Shown: positions 8,878 to 17,025 of the stretch, one piece after another | Layout of the letters: each line of letters starts with the position of its first letter | Numbering within the stretch: position 1 is the stretch's first letter | Origin: Streptomyces pinistramenti | GTDB lineage: Bacteria; Actinomycetota; Actinomycetes; Streptomycetales; Streptomycetaceae | Assembly (NCBI RefSeq): GCF_020564935.1 | Contig: NZ_JAJCXB010000012.1 | Location: 93,525 to 157,524, forward strand | Direction of reading: 5' to 3' | Length of the DNA: 64,000 bases | Position numbers and translations under genes: made by a program | The notes under the pieces: model-generated | Seen by the model: the letters and a program-made list of their open reading frames with translations, nothing else | What the model was told of the DNA's origin: nothing | The model's database searches: none

Positions 8878-9930
8878 TCACGCCGGGGTGCAGCTGAGCT
8901 GGATCGGCGCCGCGACGTCGTGCGCGTGCTTCGTCGACGACGTGTAGTCGATGCCGGTGTTGAACATCCTGACGGTCACCCGGCCGCTGGTGACCTTGAA
9001 CGATCCGGGGGACAGCCACTTGCCGCGGTTGCGGACCTGGTCGATGTCGAAGGAACCGGTCGCGGTGCCGCCGCTGCGGTCGGCGTCGTAGATCGCGTAC
9101 TTGGCGGGGCTGCCGCCGACGTAAAGGATCTTCGGGTTGTCCGGCACGTACACGGCCAGCCGGCAGGACGCGGCGCCCTTGATCTTGGCGCTGTAGTCGA
9201 ACTTCCACAGGACGTACTGCGCCGGGTCGTACTTCGTCGCCGACCCGGACATCGGCACGGAGAGGTACCGGCCGGTGCAGCCGGAGCCCGTGTAACCGCC
9301 GGTGGCGGTCTTGAGCCAGCCGTCCTCCTTCTTGTCGAAGTTGGCGTCCTTCGTCCAGATCCCCGCGGAGGCGTTCGACGGGCAGCCGTAGCCGGCCAGC
9401 GCGGAGAACGCAGGAACGGCGCTGCGGGACAGAGTCTTGTCCTTCTCCGCCTTGGTGGTGGTGGCGGTGGTCGACGGGCTCGGCGGGGTCAGCGCGGAGC
9501 CCGTGGTGTCCCGGGCGTCCGGCGCGGGGATCTCCTGACGGCCCTTCGGCGTGATGTCCTGCCGGCCTTCCGGGGTGATGTCCTGCCGGCCCGCGCCGCC
9601 GTTGCCGCCCTTGCCCCCGGTGGTGCCGTTGGGGGACTCCTGGCCCTTCGGGCGGGGGTCGGCCTTGCCGGTGGCTGCCGCCGGGGACACCTTGTCCGCC
9701 TGGTTCTTCTTGTCGTCGGGGCTGGTGAGCGCGCCGACGGCGAGGGCGCCGACGCCGATCGCCACGACGACCGCGATGCCGATCGCCACCAGCCGCTTTC
9801 CCGGCTTGCCCTGTTCGCCCTCGGGGCGTACGCCGCCCACGAACGCGGAGACGAAGCCGTGCCGGTCCTCCTCGGGCAGGCGGCCCGGCGCCTTGCCGGT
9901 AGGCTGTGGGGGCTTTTCCTGGTCAGCCAC
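8878..9930 (-). CDS. Membrane-anchored protein with extracellular beta-rich domain
   Basis: A 350-aa protein. Residues 1-45 are cytoplasmic and charged. One transmembrane helix follows (LVAIGIAVVVAIGVGALAVG, about 47-66). Next comes a long low-complexity linker with three near-identical GRQDITP/E repeats (about 110-130), and then a C-terminal domain of about 175 residues. That domain has paired cysteines (YGCPSNASAG, SGCTGRY, ASCRLAVYVP, LSCTPA) and a beta-sandwich-like pattern with VYVPDNPKILYVGGSPAKY, similar in style to golvesin/xanthan-lyase-type CBM domains often found on cell-surface proteins. It would be a type II membrane protein with the domain outside the cell. The role is unknown; it follows the T7SS-like genes. 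Confidence 0.75.
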   Translation of the reverse strand: MADQEKPPQPTGKAPGRLPEEDRHGFVSAFVGGVRPEGEQGKPGKRLVAIGIAVVVAIGVGALAVGALTSPDDKKNQADKVSPAAATGKADPRPKGQESPNGTTGGKGGNGGAGRQDITPEGRQDITPKGRQEIPAPDARDTTGSALTPPSPSTTATTTKAEKDKTLSRSAVPAFSALAGYGCPSNASAGIWTKDANFDKKEDGWLKTATGGYTGSGCTGRYLSVPMSGSATKYDPAQYVLWKFDYSAKIKGAASCRLAVYVPDNPKILYVGGSPAKYAIYDADRSGGTATGSFDIDQVRNRGKWLSPGSFKVTSGRVTVRMFNTGIDYTSSTKHAHDVAAPIQLSCTPA

Positions 9931-10282
9931 GTTCGCACTCCAATTATCCAGCCGTAAGGGACAGCGGCAAAGATACCCCGCGGACGTAAAGGCGAAAGGC
10001 CCCCAGAGGAAATTGGATTCACCTTGAGCGATTTGTCTTCAGGGATCTGTATGCAACCATTGCGCAACCGCGGAAGCGTCATTCCATCGTGACCTGGAAA
10101 CGCGAGCCGAGGCGCCGGTGCCTCCGTCCCGCTCGGTGACAGATTCTCGTTGGTCCGTGCGCTGCCGAGCTCGTCCGGTGCATTCCCGTCCGGTACCTTG
10201 AGGACGCGCCGAGTCGGTTCTCCGCTACTGTGTCGCTCGGGGGGACTCGGAGTGACGCGTTGATCTGACGACAGGAATACGC
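9931..10282. promoter_or_regulatory. Divergent intergenic region
   Basis: 352 bp between the membrane-anchored protein (minus) and the LuxR-type regulator (plus). It is less GC-rich than its surroundings and must carry both promoters. I see no clear consensus element, tRNA or repeat in it. A long open frame on the minus strand across it is a shadow of the regulator gene. Confidence 0.5.
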
Positions 10283-11035
10283 ATGTCTAGCTGTGCGCGC
10301 ATCGCCATTATCGAGCAACAGAATCTCGTCCGTTATGGGATGGAGCGGGCGCTCTCCCAGGGTTCGTGGTTCGATGTGGTCGCCGCGGTGGAGCATGTGC
10401 GGGACTTTCCGTTCGACGCCCCGGACGCCGACGCCCCCGACGCCATCCTCTACGGCCCGCCCGCGTACGACCACACCGCGCAGGAACTGCCCGCACAGAC
10501 CCTCGCCCGCCTCGTCGCCTGCGCCCCGGTGCTGCTGATCTCGGACTTCGCCCGGCCCTACCGCCTCCTGGAGGCCGTCCGCGCCGGCGTGCTGGGCTGC
10601 GTCACCGATCAGGCGGACGACGAGGAGCTGCTGCGCGCCGTCGACACGGTTCTCAGCGGCGGCTTCCACCTCTCGTCGACGCTCGTGCCCCGCCTCCGGA
10701 ACGAGTTGCAGCAGCCCGGTGACGTCGAGCCGCGTTCGCTCGCCCGCCGCGAACTGGAGGCCCTGCGGCTGCTCGCCGAAGGGCTGACGCACAGTCAGAT
10801 AGGCCGCCGGATGGGCCTGACGGAGGCGACCGTCAGCACGTACATCAAGCGCATCCGGGCCAAGCTCAACGTCGGTAACAAGGCCGACCTCACCCGCACC
10901 GCCATGGAACTGGGCCTGCTGCGCGATCCCCATGTGGTGGTCGACGCCAACGCCATGCCGCCGCCGGCCACACCGGGCCGGGCGCCCGTCACGAGGTCCG
11001 CCCGCTCCCGTTCCCTGCTGCTCGGCAAGAACTGA
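10283..11035 (+). CDS. LuxR/NarL-family response-regulator-like transcription factor
   Basis: A 250-aa protein from the ATG at 10283. The N-terminal 120 residues have a receiver-like fold (RIAIIEQQNLVRYGMERAL, then a beta-strand DAILYGPP, then VLLISD). The acidic pocket is replaced (Glu-Gln instead of Asp-Asp) and no phosphoacceptor Asp is obvious after the third strand, so it is probably an atypical, phosphorylation-independent receiver. Residues about 150-205 form a NarL-type helix-turn-helix (LARRELEALRLLAEGLTHSQ, then IGRRMGLTEATVSTYIKRIR). A Pro/Arg-rich tail follows. No histidine kinase is adjacent. It lies just outside the left attachment site, so it is chromosomal relative to the island. 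Confidence 0.85.
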   Translation: MSSCARIAIIEQQNLVRYGMERALSQGSWFDVVAAVEHVRDFPFDAPDADAPDAILYGPPAYDHTAQELPAQTLARLVACAPVLLISDFARPYRLLEAVRAGVLGCVTDQADDEELLRAVDTVLSGGFHLSSTLVPRLRNELQQPGDVEPRSLARRELEALRLLAEGLTHSQIGRRMGLTEATVSTYIKRIRAKLNVGNKADLTRTAMELGLLRDPHVVVDANAMPPPATPGRAPVTRSARSRSLLLGKN

Positions 11036-11129
11036 CGGTGCGACGGGCAGCCGAGGCCAGGGCGCGGACACCCACGCGCGGTCCGGTTGCAGCCTCCGCC
11101 CTGATCCGCACGCCCAACCGACGCCCTGC

Positions 11130-11470
11130 GACCCGGTTCAGGCCCGCAAGGCCCTGCGCGAGCACGCGTTCAACAAGAACCGCCGCGACGAGGCCCCTCC
11201 TGAGTCCCGGGATACGCACGATCCTTATCCCGGATCGGTGACCGCCCCCGCACCGCCCACCGTCTCCGTGCGTTCTGCGCCACCCGCTATCACCCGGGCC
11301 TGCATCCGGAGGAAGCCGTCGCGCTGCGGGTCGATGCCGCCACGCTGCCGACCGCCGGGTGGGGGGAGTTCCTGCTCCACACCGCCGAGCCCGAGGCCGG
11401 CAGCAAGTGAACGGGCGACCGCGAGCCCCATGAGCCCCGCGACCTCAAGGGACGAGCTTTCGGGGACACC
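11130..11470 (+). pseudogene. Decayed tyrosine-recombinase (integrase) fragment
   Basis: Translation in two frames gives short pieces that match, in order, the integrase encoded at 12.8-14.2 kb: ALREHAFNKNRRDEAPPE (compare ALSDWAFNTGRRDDAPED), then in another frame YHPGLHPEEAVALRV (compare YFTGLRPEEAVALRV) and LLHTAEPEAG, a TGA stop at 11408, then PHEPRDLKGRA (compare HDQRGLKGRA). At least one frameshift and one nonsense codon are present and the C-terminal Tyr region is lost. It is a relic of a related integrative element that used the same attachment site, lying immediately outside the tRNA fragment. Confidence 0.75.
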
Positions 11471-11700
11471 CGCCAGCCGACCGAGCTCCGTGGACGGATC
11501 GAAGGCCCCCAGCAACAGCAACTGCCTGCGGGACGCGCGGCCTCGAAGCGCCCGCCCGAAAACTTCGGGAAGTTCTCGGGAAGAACAGCCGCCGAGAGCC
11601 GTACAAAACCGGCGTCAGCCGGACTCGGCTCCGCCACCGGCAGTCGGTCCGGCTCCGCCGAAGCCACCGCGCCGCGCCCGCTGAACAGCCCCTGACCCGC

Positions 11701-11726
11701 AAAAAAGCCCTCCGCGACGGAGGGCT
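11701..11726 (-). terminator. Rho-independent terminator of the tRNA fragment
   Basis: A perfect 9-bp inverted repeat (AGCCCTCCG, 3-nt loop, CGGAGGGCT) at 11706-11726, preceded on the plus strand by six A (a U-tract for minus-strand transcription). It lies 20 bp downstream of the minus-strand tRNA 3' fragment, as is usual behind tRNA genes. Confidence 0.7.
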
Positions 11727-11746
11727 GAGGAACAGGCGGAGAAGAG

Positions 11747-11786
11747 TGCCCCCGGCAGGACTCGAACCTGCGGCCAAGTGCTTAGA
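11747..11786 (-). repeat. tRNA-Arg-like 3' fragment, left attachment-site copy
   Basis: The minus strand reads as the 3' half of a tRNA: anticodon-stem 3' side, variable region, T-arm GCAGGTTCGAGTCCTGC and acceptor CGGGGGCA. The rejoined loop CTTCTAA would carry anticodon UCU (Arg). No D-arm or 5' acceptor strand follows, so it is not a working tRNA. The same sequence recurs in the same orientation at 51599-51636, with one mismatch in the loop-proximal stem. tRNA 3' ends are the usual attB of actinobacterial tyrosine integrases, so this is the distal att copy of the island. The intact tRNA would lie beyond the right edge of the window. An IS interrupts it at the TTA of 11782-11784. Confidence 0.7.
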
Positions 11787-12646
11787 CGGTGTCCTACATG
11801 GTGAGTTGGGGTAGTCCGCTTCTATGGGGAGCGGGCGGTGGGACTGGATTGTGCCAGTTGGGTTGTGGGAGATCGCGGAGCCTTTGCTGCCCGCGGTGCA
11901 GGTACGGCCGCAGGGCGGCGGGGTGGCGAACATCGATGACGAGGCGGTCTTCGCCGCGATCATCTACGTGCTGGTGTCCGGGTGCGCCTGGCGGGCTCTG
12001 CCACCGTGCTTCGGAGCGTCGAAGCCAACCGTGCACCGACAGTTCGTCATCTGGTCGCGGGCAGGTGTCTGGGGCCGGCTGCATCAGAAGGTGCTGCAAC
12101 TCCTCGACGAGCAGGGCCTGGTAGATCTGTCCCGGGCCATGCTCGACTCTGCCCACGTGCGCGCTAAAAAAGGGGCGAACTTGCAGGTCCGAGCCCCGTG
12201 GACCGGGGTAAGCCCGGTTCCAAGATGCACGTCCTGTCCGACGCGGACGGACTGCCCCTACGCGTCGGACTCTCCGCGGCCAACACCCACGACAGCCTCG
12301 CACTGAAGCCGATGCTGTCCCATTCCACATGGGACACGAATCCCACGCAGCTGATTCCAAACCTCAGCGACTCCACGCCGACAAGGCGTACGACGTCCCT
12401 CACCTGCGACGATGGTTACGGGGCAAACGCATCGGCGTACGCATCGCCCGCAAAGGCATCGAAACCAGCGAGCGCCTCGGGCGCCGAAGGTGGGTGATCG
12501 AGCGGACCATGTCCTGGCTGACCGGCTACCGCCGACTCAACCACCGCTACGAACGTCACCCCACCAACTACCTGGCCTTCCTCGGCCTCGCCGCCGCACT
12601 CTGCTGCTACAAGCGGCTCCTCAAACTCACCATGTAGGACACCGTC
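11785..12646 (+). mobile_element. IS5-family insertion sequence, copy A
   Basis: 862 bp bounded by 21-bp perfect inverted repeats starting GACGGTGTCCTACATGG (11785-11805 and 12626-12646). It is flanked by TTA on the left and TAA on the right, consistent with an imperfect 3-bp target duplication typical of IS5-family elements. It is inserted in the anticodon-loop position of the tRNA-Arg 3' fragment and contains one frameshifted transposase. Confidence 0.85.
11824..12637 (+). pseudogene. IS5-family transposase, frames interrupted
   Basis: Three overlapping frames together encode a DDE transposase: frame 1 from 11824 (start of the helical N-terminus to AMLDSAHVRAKKG), frame 2 (GPSPVDRGKPGSKMHVLSDA) and frame 3 from about 12329 (LHADKAYDVPHLRRWLRGKR, then RRRWVIERTMSWLTGYRR). 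The first switch is at an A6 run (GCTAAAAAAGGG, about 12165), where IS5-family elements commonly use programmed -1 frameshifting. The second switch, around 12310-12370, is not expected and probably inactivates the enzyme. DDE residues fall in LDSAH, ADKAY and the ERTMSW region. Confidence 0.75.
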
Positions 12647-12851
12647 TAAGAAGGCACTCAGTCTAATCATATCTCTAACGCCCTGACCTGCTCTTTTGTC
12701 GCCCAGTGACGCATCGTCAGCTGTTTTGGGGGACGCATGTGGGACGACCTTGCTGGCCGGTTGGGTGGTGGAATCATGGAGGAAGAGCCGGTACCAATTC
12801 GAGGACGTTGGCTTCCGCGAGGCGGGGCGCCACAGGCGGGACCGGATCGAG

Positions 12852-14241
12852 GTGCGGACCATAGATACCACCTTTGACGTCAGGGTCTGGCAGATCGAGA
12901 GGGGCTCCGGGAAGCTGCGCGAGTCCTATGGGGTCCGTTGGTCTGTCGGTGGAAAGCGTCATCGCAAGACGTTCCAGACTTTCGCACTGGCCGACGGTTT
13001 CCGAGCGGAGCTGGTGACCGCGACGCACACCGGAGAGCCGTTCAGCATGTCGACCGGTTTGTCGGAACGACATGAGCCGAGAGCTTCCTCGGTCGGGTGG
13101 TACGACTTCGCCGTCCAGTTCGCGGACGCTCAGTGGCCGCGTGTGTCAGCGAATCACCGGAAGAACACTGCTCGCACGTTGATGATCGTCACCACTGCGC
13201 TGATGGACCGGGATCCACCGGGCGTCCCTTCTCGGCGGGTCCGTACGGCGCTCAGCGACTGGGCCTTCAACACGGGCCGCCGCGACGATGCCCCGGAGGA
13301 CGTAGTCGCGGTACTCGGCTGGGTGCGGCGGCACACTCCGACCATGGACGCCTGGACTGATCCGCTGACCGTCCAGGACGTGCTGCTGGTACTGGGCACG
13401 CTGCTGGACGGGAGACGGGTGGCGGCCTCGTCCGTGAAGCGACATCGGCGGGTTCTGCATCTGGTGATGCGGTATGCGATCGTTCGCGGGATTCTGCTGT
13501 CCGATCCGGTTCCTGAGGGGCGGAACCTCGTTCCGCGGTCTGCTGGTGTGATCGACCGACGCCGTCTGCTGAATGAGCAGCAAGCGGCGCAGTTGCTCGA
13601 GCGGATTCGCGATCGGCCGCGCAGCGGGCAAAGACTGCATGCGTTCTTCGCCACGTTGTACTTCACGGGGCTCCGGCCGGAAGAAGCTGTCGCGCTGCGT
13701 GTCTCAGACCTTGTCGTGCCTGCCTCGGGGGGAGGGGACGTGGGCTGACATCGTGGTACACGCCGCCGAGCCCGAGATCGGGCGTACGTGGACCGACAGT
13801 GGAACCCGGCACGATCAGCGAGGTCTGAAAGGCAGAGCAGAGAGTGAAACGCGCATAGTGCCGTGCCCTCCGAGCTTGTCGATTATTTTGCGGGCGCGTA
13901 TTCAGGAGGCGGGCCTGCTCCCCGACGACCGACTCGTTCCTGGGGAGCACGACGGAGTTCTCGCGGGTTCCGTCCACCGCCGCATGTGGGACCACGCCCG
14001 CAGTGCATCCTGCCACCGCACGTATACGCATCACTGACAGGACGACGCGTACGACCTTCGGCGCACCCGGCTGACGATGTGCCTGAACAACGGCATCCCG
14101 CCTGCTCAGGTGGCCGAGTGGGCCGGCACCAGTGTTGCCATGTTGTTCGCCACGTACGCGCAATGCATCAGTGGCCAGGAGCAAGATCTGCGGCAGCGGC
14201 TCGACGAGATGCAGGACGCCTCGGCCACCCTGGCGGCATAG
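12852..14241 (+). pseudogene. Island integrase (tyrosine recombinase), inactivated
   Basis: It encodes an approximately 460-residue Streptomyces tyrosine integrase. The probable start is the GTG at 12852 (VRTIDTTFDVRVWQIERGSG). The N-terminal arm-binding and core-binding regions are intact. The catalytic domain begins with FTGLRPEEAVALRV (first catalytic Arg). The frame shifts at a G-rich run about 13725. It continues as WADIVVHAAEPEIG and LKGRAESETRIV, hits TGA at 14035-14037, and resumes in the same frame with AYDLRRTRLTMCLNNGIPPA (the R-x-x-R region) and FATYAQCISG (nucleophilic Tyr) to the TAG at 14239. One frameshift and one nonsense codon make it non-functional unless the sequence is in error. 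It lies just inside the left att copy, as expected for the element's own integrase. Confidence 0.8.
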
Positions 14242-14261
14242 CCGCGCCGAGGGTGGGTGGG

Positions 14262-15408
14262 TCATCGCTCCCGCCGGTAGGGATCCGTGTACGGCTCCAT
14301 GGACTGGCGGACCTCTTCCCGGACCGGGCCATGAGCGGGCCAGGGGCGTAGTAGCGGGCGCGGGCCTTGTCGTGGGGGACGAGCCAGCCGCGGGCTACGA
14401 GCTCCCGGATGTCTCGGATGGCCTGCTGGTCGCTGAGGTCGGCGTCCTGCTGGTAAGACGGTGCGGCGCACCTTCGCGTCCGAGAACGCGGGCAGCAGGG
14501 CGTAGACGACCCGTTCGTCCAGGCCGGCTGCTTCGACGCCTTCGACCAGGCGGGTCCAGGCTCGCGAAATGACGTCCGAAGCGGCGCTGGGCCTGCTGGG
14601 CCTGGCGATGGTGGGCGGTCAGGCAGAACCGGATCCAGAGCCGGGTGTCCCGCTCTGGACTCCAGTGCGGGCCGCCCACGTCCTCCAGGACCTGGTAGTA
14701 GGCGTACGTGTTCTGGCCCCGGCCGAGCCATTCCTCGATGGAGGAGAACTCGGGCGGCATCAGAGCCTCGCGGGAGAACACCAGGGTGGACAGGGCGCGG
14801 GACATGCGCCCGTTGCCGTCCTTCCACGGGTGGATCTTGACGAGGTTGAGGTGGGCCATGGAAGCGCGGACATGGACCGGGGCGTCGAGGTCGCCCTCAT
14901 TGAGCCACTCGGTGAACTCCGCCATCAGAGGGGGACGTCCGCCTGCTCCGGTGCGGTGTAGGCGGGGACCAGAGGGTCGTTGGGGCTGGTGGCGTAGACA
15001 GGTCCGTCGCGCCAGCGGCCGGGGCGCTTGTCGAGGTGGTGGCCCTGGAGCATGAAGTGCAGGCCGTTGAGCAGGCCGGCGTCGTAGCGGAAGTCGTCTC
15101 CGGCGTCGGCGAGGGCCTGGATGTAGGTCATGCCGCGCTGGTAGCCCTCCAGCTCGGCGCGCGTTTTCTCGCCGGTCTCCAGTGGTTCCTCGCCGGAGAT
15201 GAGGGCTTCCACATCATCGACTGTCGCGGCGTATCCCTCGATGGTGTTCGATCCGGCTATCGCGCGGGTGGTGAGGTTGCGGCGCAGCTGGCGGGTCTAG
15301 CGGGGTGGCCCGGAGCATGTGCCGCAGGGAGCGGCGCATGCTCTCGATCTCATCGAGGGCCCGCCGGTCGTCGGTGTTCAGGGCGGCAGTCGCATACAGC
15401 ACGGCCAT
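14262..15408 (-). pseudogene. Fic/DOC-family AMPylator, multiply frameshifted
   Basis: Pieces in at least four successive frames make one Fic protein. These are an N-terminal helix from the ATG at 15408 (MAVLYATAALNTDDRRALDE), the inhibitory-helix motif AGSNTIEGY (S-x-x-x-E-G) near 15240, LLNGLHFMLQGHH, the catalytic motif HPWKDGNGRMSR near 14830, and a winged-helix C-terminus (LSDQQAIRDIRELVARGWLV) with a final shifted tail (QSMEPYTDPYRRER) ending at 14262. The shifts lie near 15300, 14925, 14560 and 14360. Fic proteins transfer AMP to target proteins and are often carried as toxins or defence accessories. This copy appears dead. A palindrome covers its start codon. Confidence 0.8.
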
Positions 15409-15427
15409 GACACGATAATTGTGTCAT
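15407..15427. promoter_or_regulatory. Palindrome over the Fic start codon
   Basis: A perfect inverted repeat ATGACAC, 7-nt centre, GTGTCAT, whose left arm includes the Fic start codon on the minus strand. It is AT-rich against the background. The position fits an operator, possibly for autoregulation by the Fic protein's winged-helix domain, but no binding data are implied. Confidence 0.45.
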
Positions 15428-15795
15428 CAAGTCAAGTGCGCCTGGACCTGGATCGGCGTCCGCGTTCAGCCGTTCCTCGCCGTTGGCGGGCTTTCGGTGG
15501 CAGACATGCCAACCTCCAGCTCGTCCGGGTCGCCAAGCTGGAGGTTCCGCTGCCGTCGCCGCCGGCAGTGGCAGTGGCGGTCCCGCGTTCTGGCGCGCCT
15601 CGGCATCGGGTTTGCAGAGCATCGTTGCGGGTCAGGGCCGACTCCGGCGCGCCAGGAATCAGAGAGCCGCAGATTCCCCACCGGGAATCGGATGGGCGGT
15701 GGCGCGGTAGCCAGTCAGAACGATTCGAGCCGCGCCTTGCGCCCCCGCGGGGAAGGATTTCCCCGCGCGTGGCAGGCGCGGGCTGGGCGCATGCA
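15428..15795. other. Gap between Fic relic and kinase
   Basis: About 370 bp between the Fic start and the kinase stop. Short frames are present on both strands but none has a domain, ribosome site or convincing composition. Nothing was identified. Confidence 0.5.
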
Positions 15796-16767
15796 TCAGC
15801 CCGGCCGGCCTGGCCGTGGAGACCTTGCCCAGGAGCGCACCGGGCGCGCCTCCGGCCCCATCGGGTGCTGGAAGGGACGCAGCGGATCGACCTCGGCCCA
15901 GGGAGTGAGCGCGTCCGCCGGGTCGCCACGTTCGGGGAGCCAGGGGGCGAGCCGCCGCCAGACCTCGCCAGCGTGGGACGGGCGATCGTTCGGTGCCTTG
16001 GCCAGGAGTTCGAGTACGAGGGCCTCTAAGTCCACTGGGGTGTCGGAGCGTTCGTCGCGCAAGGGGATCGGCGGCTGGTCCAGGATCAGGCCGGGGAGCA
16101 TGAGTTCCGAGCGGTGCTCGAAGACGGATTCGCCGGTGAGCATCTTGTGGAGCAGGCAGCCGAGTGCGTACAGGTCGGTGCGGTGATCCACTGGTTTGCC
16201 CAGGATCTGTTCGGGCGCCATGCACTCCAGGCTGCCTGGCCGCTCTCCCGTGGTGGTGAGCTTGGAGGTGCCGGGTTCGAGGAAGGCTGCGACGCCGAAG
16301 TCGAGGACCTTGACCACGCCGTCGGTGCGGATGATGACGTTGCGGCCCTTGAGGTCGCGATGGACCACGTTGCGGGCGTGCACGGAGCCGAGGACGGAGG
16401 CGATCTGCACCCCGACCGAAGCTGCTTCCTCGATGCTCAGCCGTTCCTGTTCGGCGATCCGGTCCTCAAGGTCGATGCCGGTCACGTACTGCATGACCAG
16501 GAATCGTGTGCCGCGTTCCTCGCCGAGGTCGTAGACGGTGGCGATGCCGGTGTGGTCGAGGCGTGCGGCGGCGCGCGCCTCGCGTCGGAAGCGTTCGGCG
16601 TCGCGGGCTCGCTGTTCCTGTGTCAAGCCAGGGGCCGCGTTCATGGTTTTGAGAGCGACGTCGCGGCCGAGGTGTTCGTCGTGAGCGAGCCAGACGACTC
16701 CCATGCCGCCGGATCCGATCTCCTGCTTGAGTCGGTAGCGCTTGGCGATCACAGGTCCGATGTCCAT
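15796..16767 (-). CDS. Ser/Thr protein kinase of the DISARM-like module
   Basis: A 323-aa soluble eukaryotic-type kinase. The chosen ATG at 16767 precedes MDIGPVIAKRYRLKQEIGSG; GGAG lies 11 bases upstream, and the further-upstream reading is Arg/Pro-rich. Visible are the glycine loop GSGGMGVV, VALK with the ATP-binding Lys, the catalytic loop HRDLKGRN, DFG, and APEQ. The kinase domain ends about residue 290 and there is no membrane helix or extracellular sensor, unlike PknB-type receptors. It is divergent from the 1,757-aa helicase across a 258-bp region that holds a TGTRAAC-N3-GTCRAT motif copy. The second kinase of the window has the same arrangement. Inference: it senses or signals infection and regulates or phosphorylates the neighbouring defence enzymes. 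Confidence 0.93.
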   Translation of the reverse strand: MDIGPVIAKRYRLKQEIGSGGMGVVWLAHDEHLGRDVALKTMNAAPGLTQEQRARDAERFRREARAAARLDHTGIATVYDLGEERGTRFLVMQYVTGIDLEDRIAEQERLSIEEAASVGVQIASVLGSVHARNVVHRDLKGRNVIIRTDGVVKVLDFGVAAFLEPGTSKLTTTGERPGSLECMAPEQILGKPVDHRTDLYALGCLLHKMLTGESVFEHRSELMLPGLILDQPPIPLRDERSDTPVDLEALVLELLAKAPNDRPSHAGEVWRRLAPWLPERGDPADALTPWAEVDPLRPFQHPMGPEARPVRSWARSPRPGRPG

Positions 16768-16903
16768 GAGCGGGGCGACTCCGTCCGCGTCCGTCTGTGT
16801 GCGGCCCTTTGATGGCCAGGCGCGCCCGCCGGCTGGGCGCGTCGGGAGAGAGTGTGGCATGCGCACGAGAATTCGTGAATGAACCCCCCGATCGCTACTA
16901 TCT

Positions 16904-16919
16904 ATTGACTGAGTTCACA
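16904..16919 (-). promoter_or_regulatory. Shared 16-bp motif, site 1
   Basis: The minus strand reads TGTGAACTCAGTCAAT, matching TGTRAAC-N3-GTCRAT. It lies between the kinase and the giant helicase. On the plus strand the same bases contribute TTGACT (16905-16910), followed 18 bp later by TGTTAT (16929-16934), a plausible sigma-70-type promoter for the helicase operon, so a bound regulator could block it. Confidence 0.7.
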
Positions 16920-17025
16920 CCGGCATGCTGTTATGTGCGACGTACGATCAAGGGGAGTGTGGCGCACCGCGGCCAGCAGGTGGCTACCGTTGCTCCGGAC
17001 CGCCTCGGGAACAAGTGGGGAACAC

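Noticed and set aside
11747..11786. A functional tRNA-Arg gene
   Set aside because: Only the 3' half is recognisable; sequence beyond the loop does not form a D-arm or matching 5' acceptor strand at either copy.
11782..12649. Exact target duplication of IS copy A
   Set aside because: A TA duplication would leave an 8-nt anticodon loop; TTA/TAA fits a 7-nt loop but is imperfect. I therefore do not claim an exact duplication.
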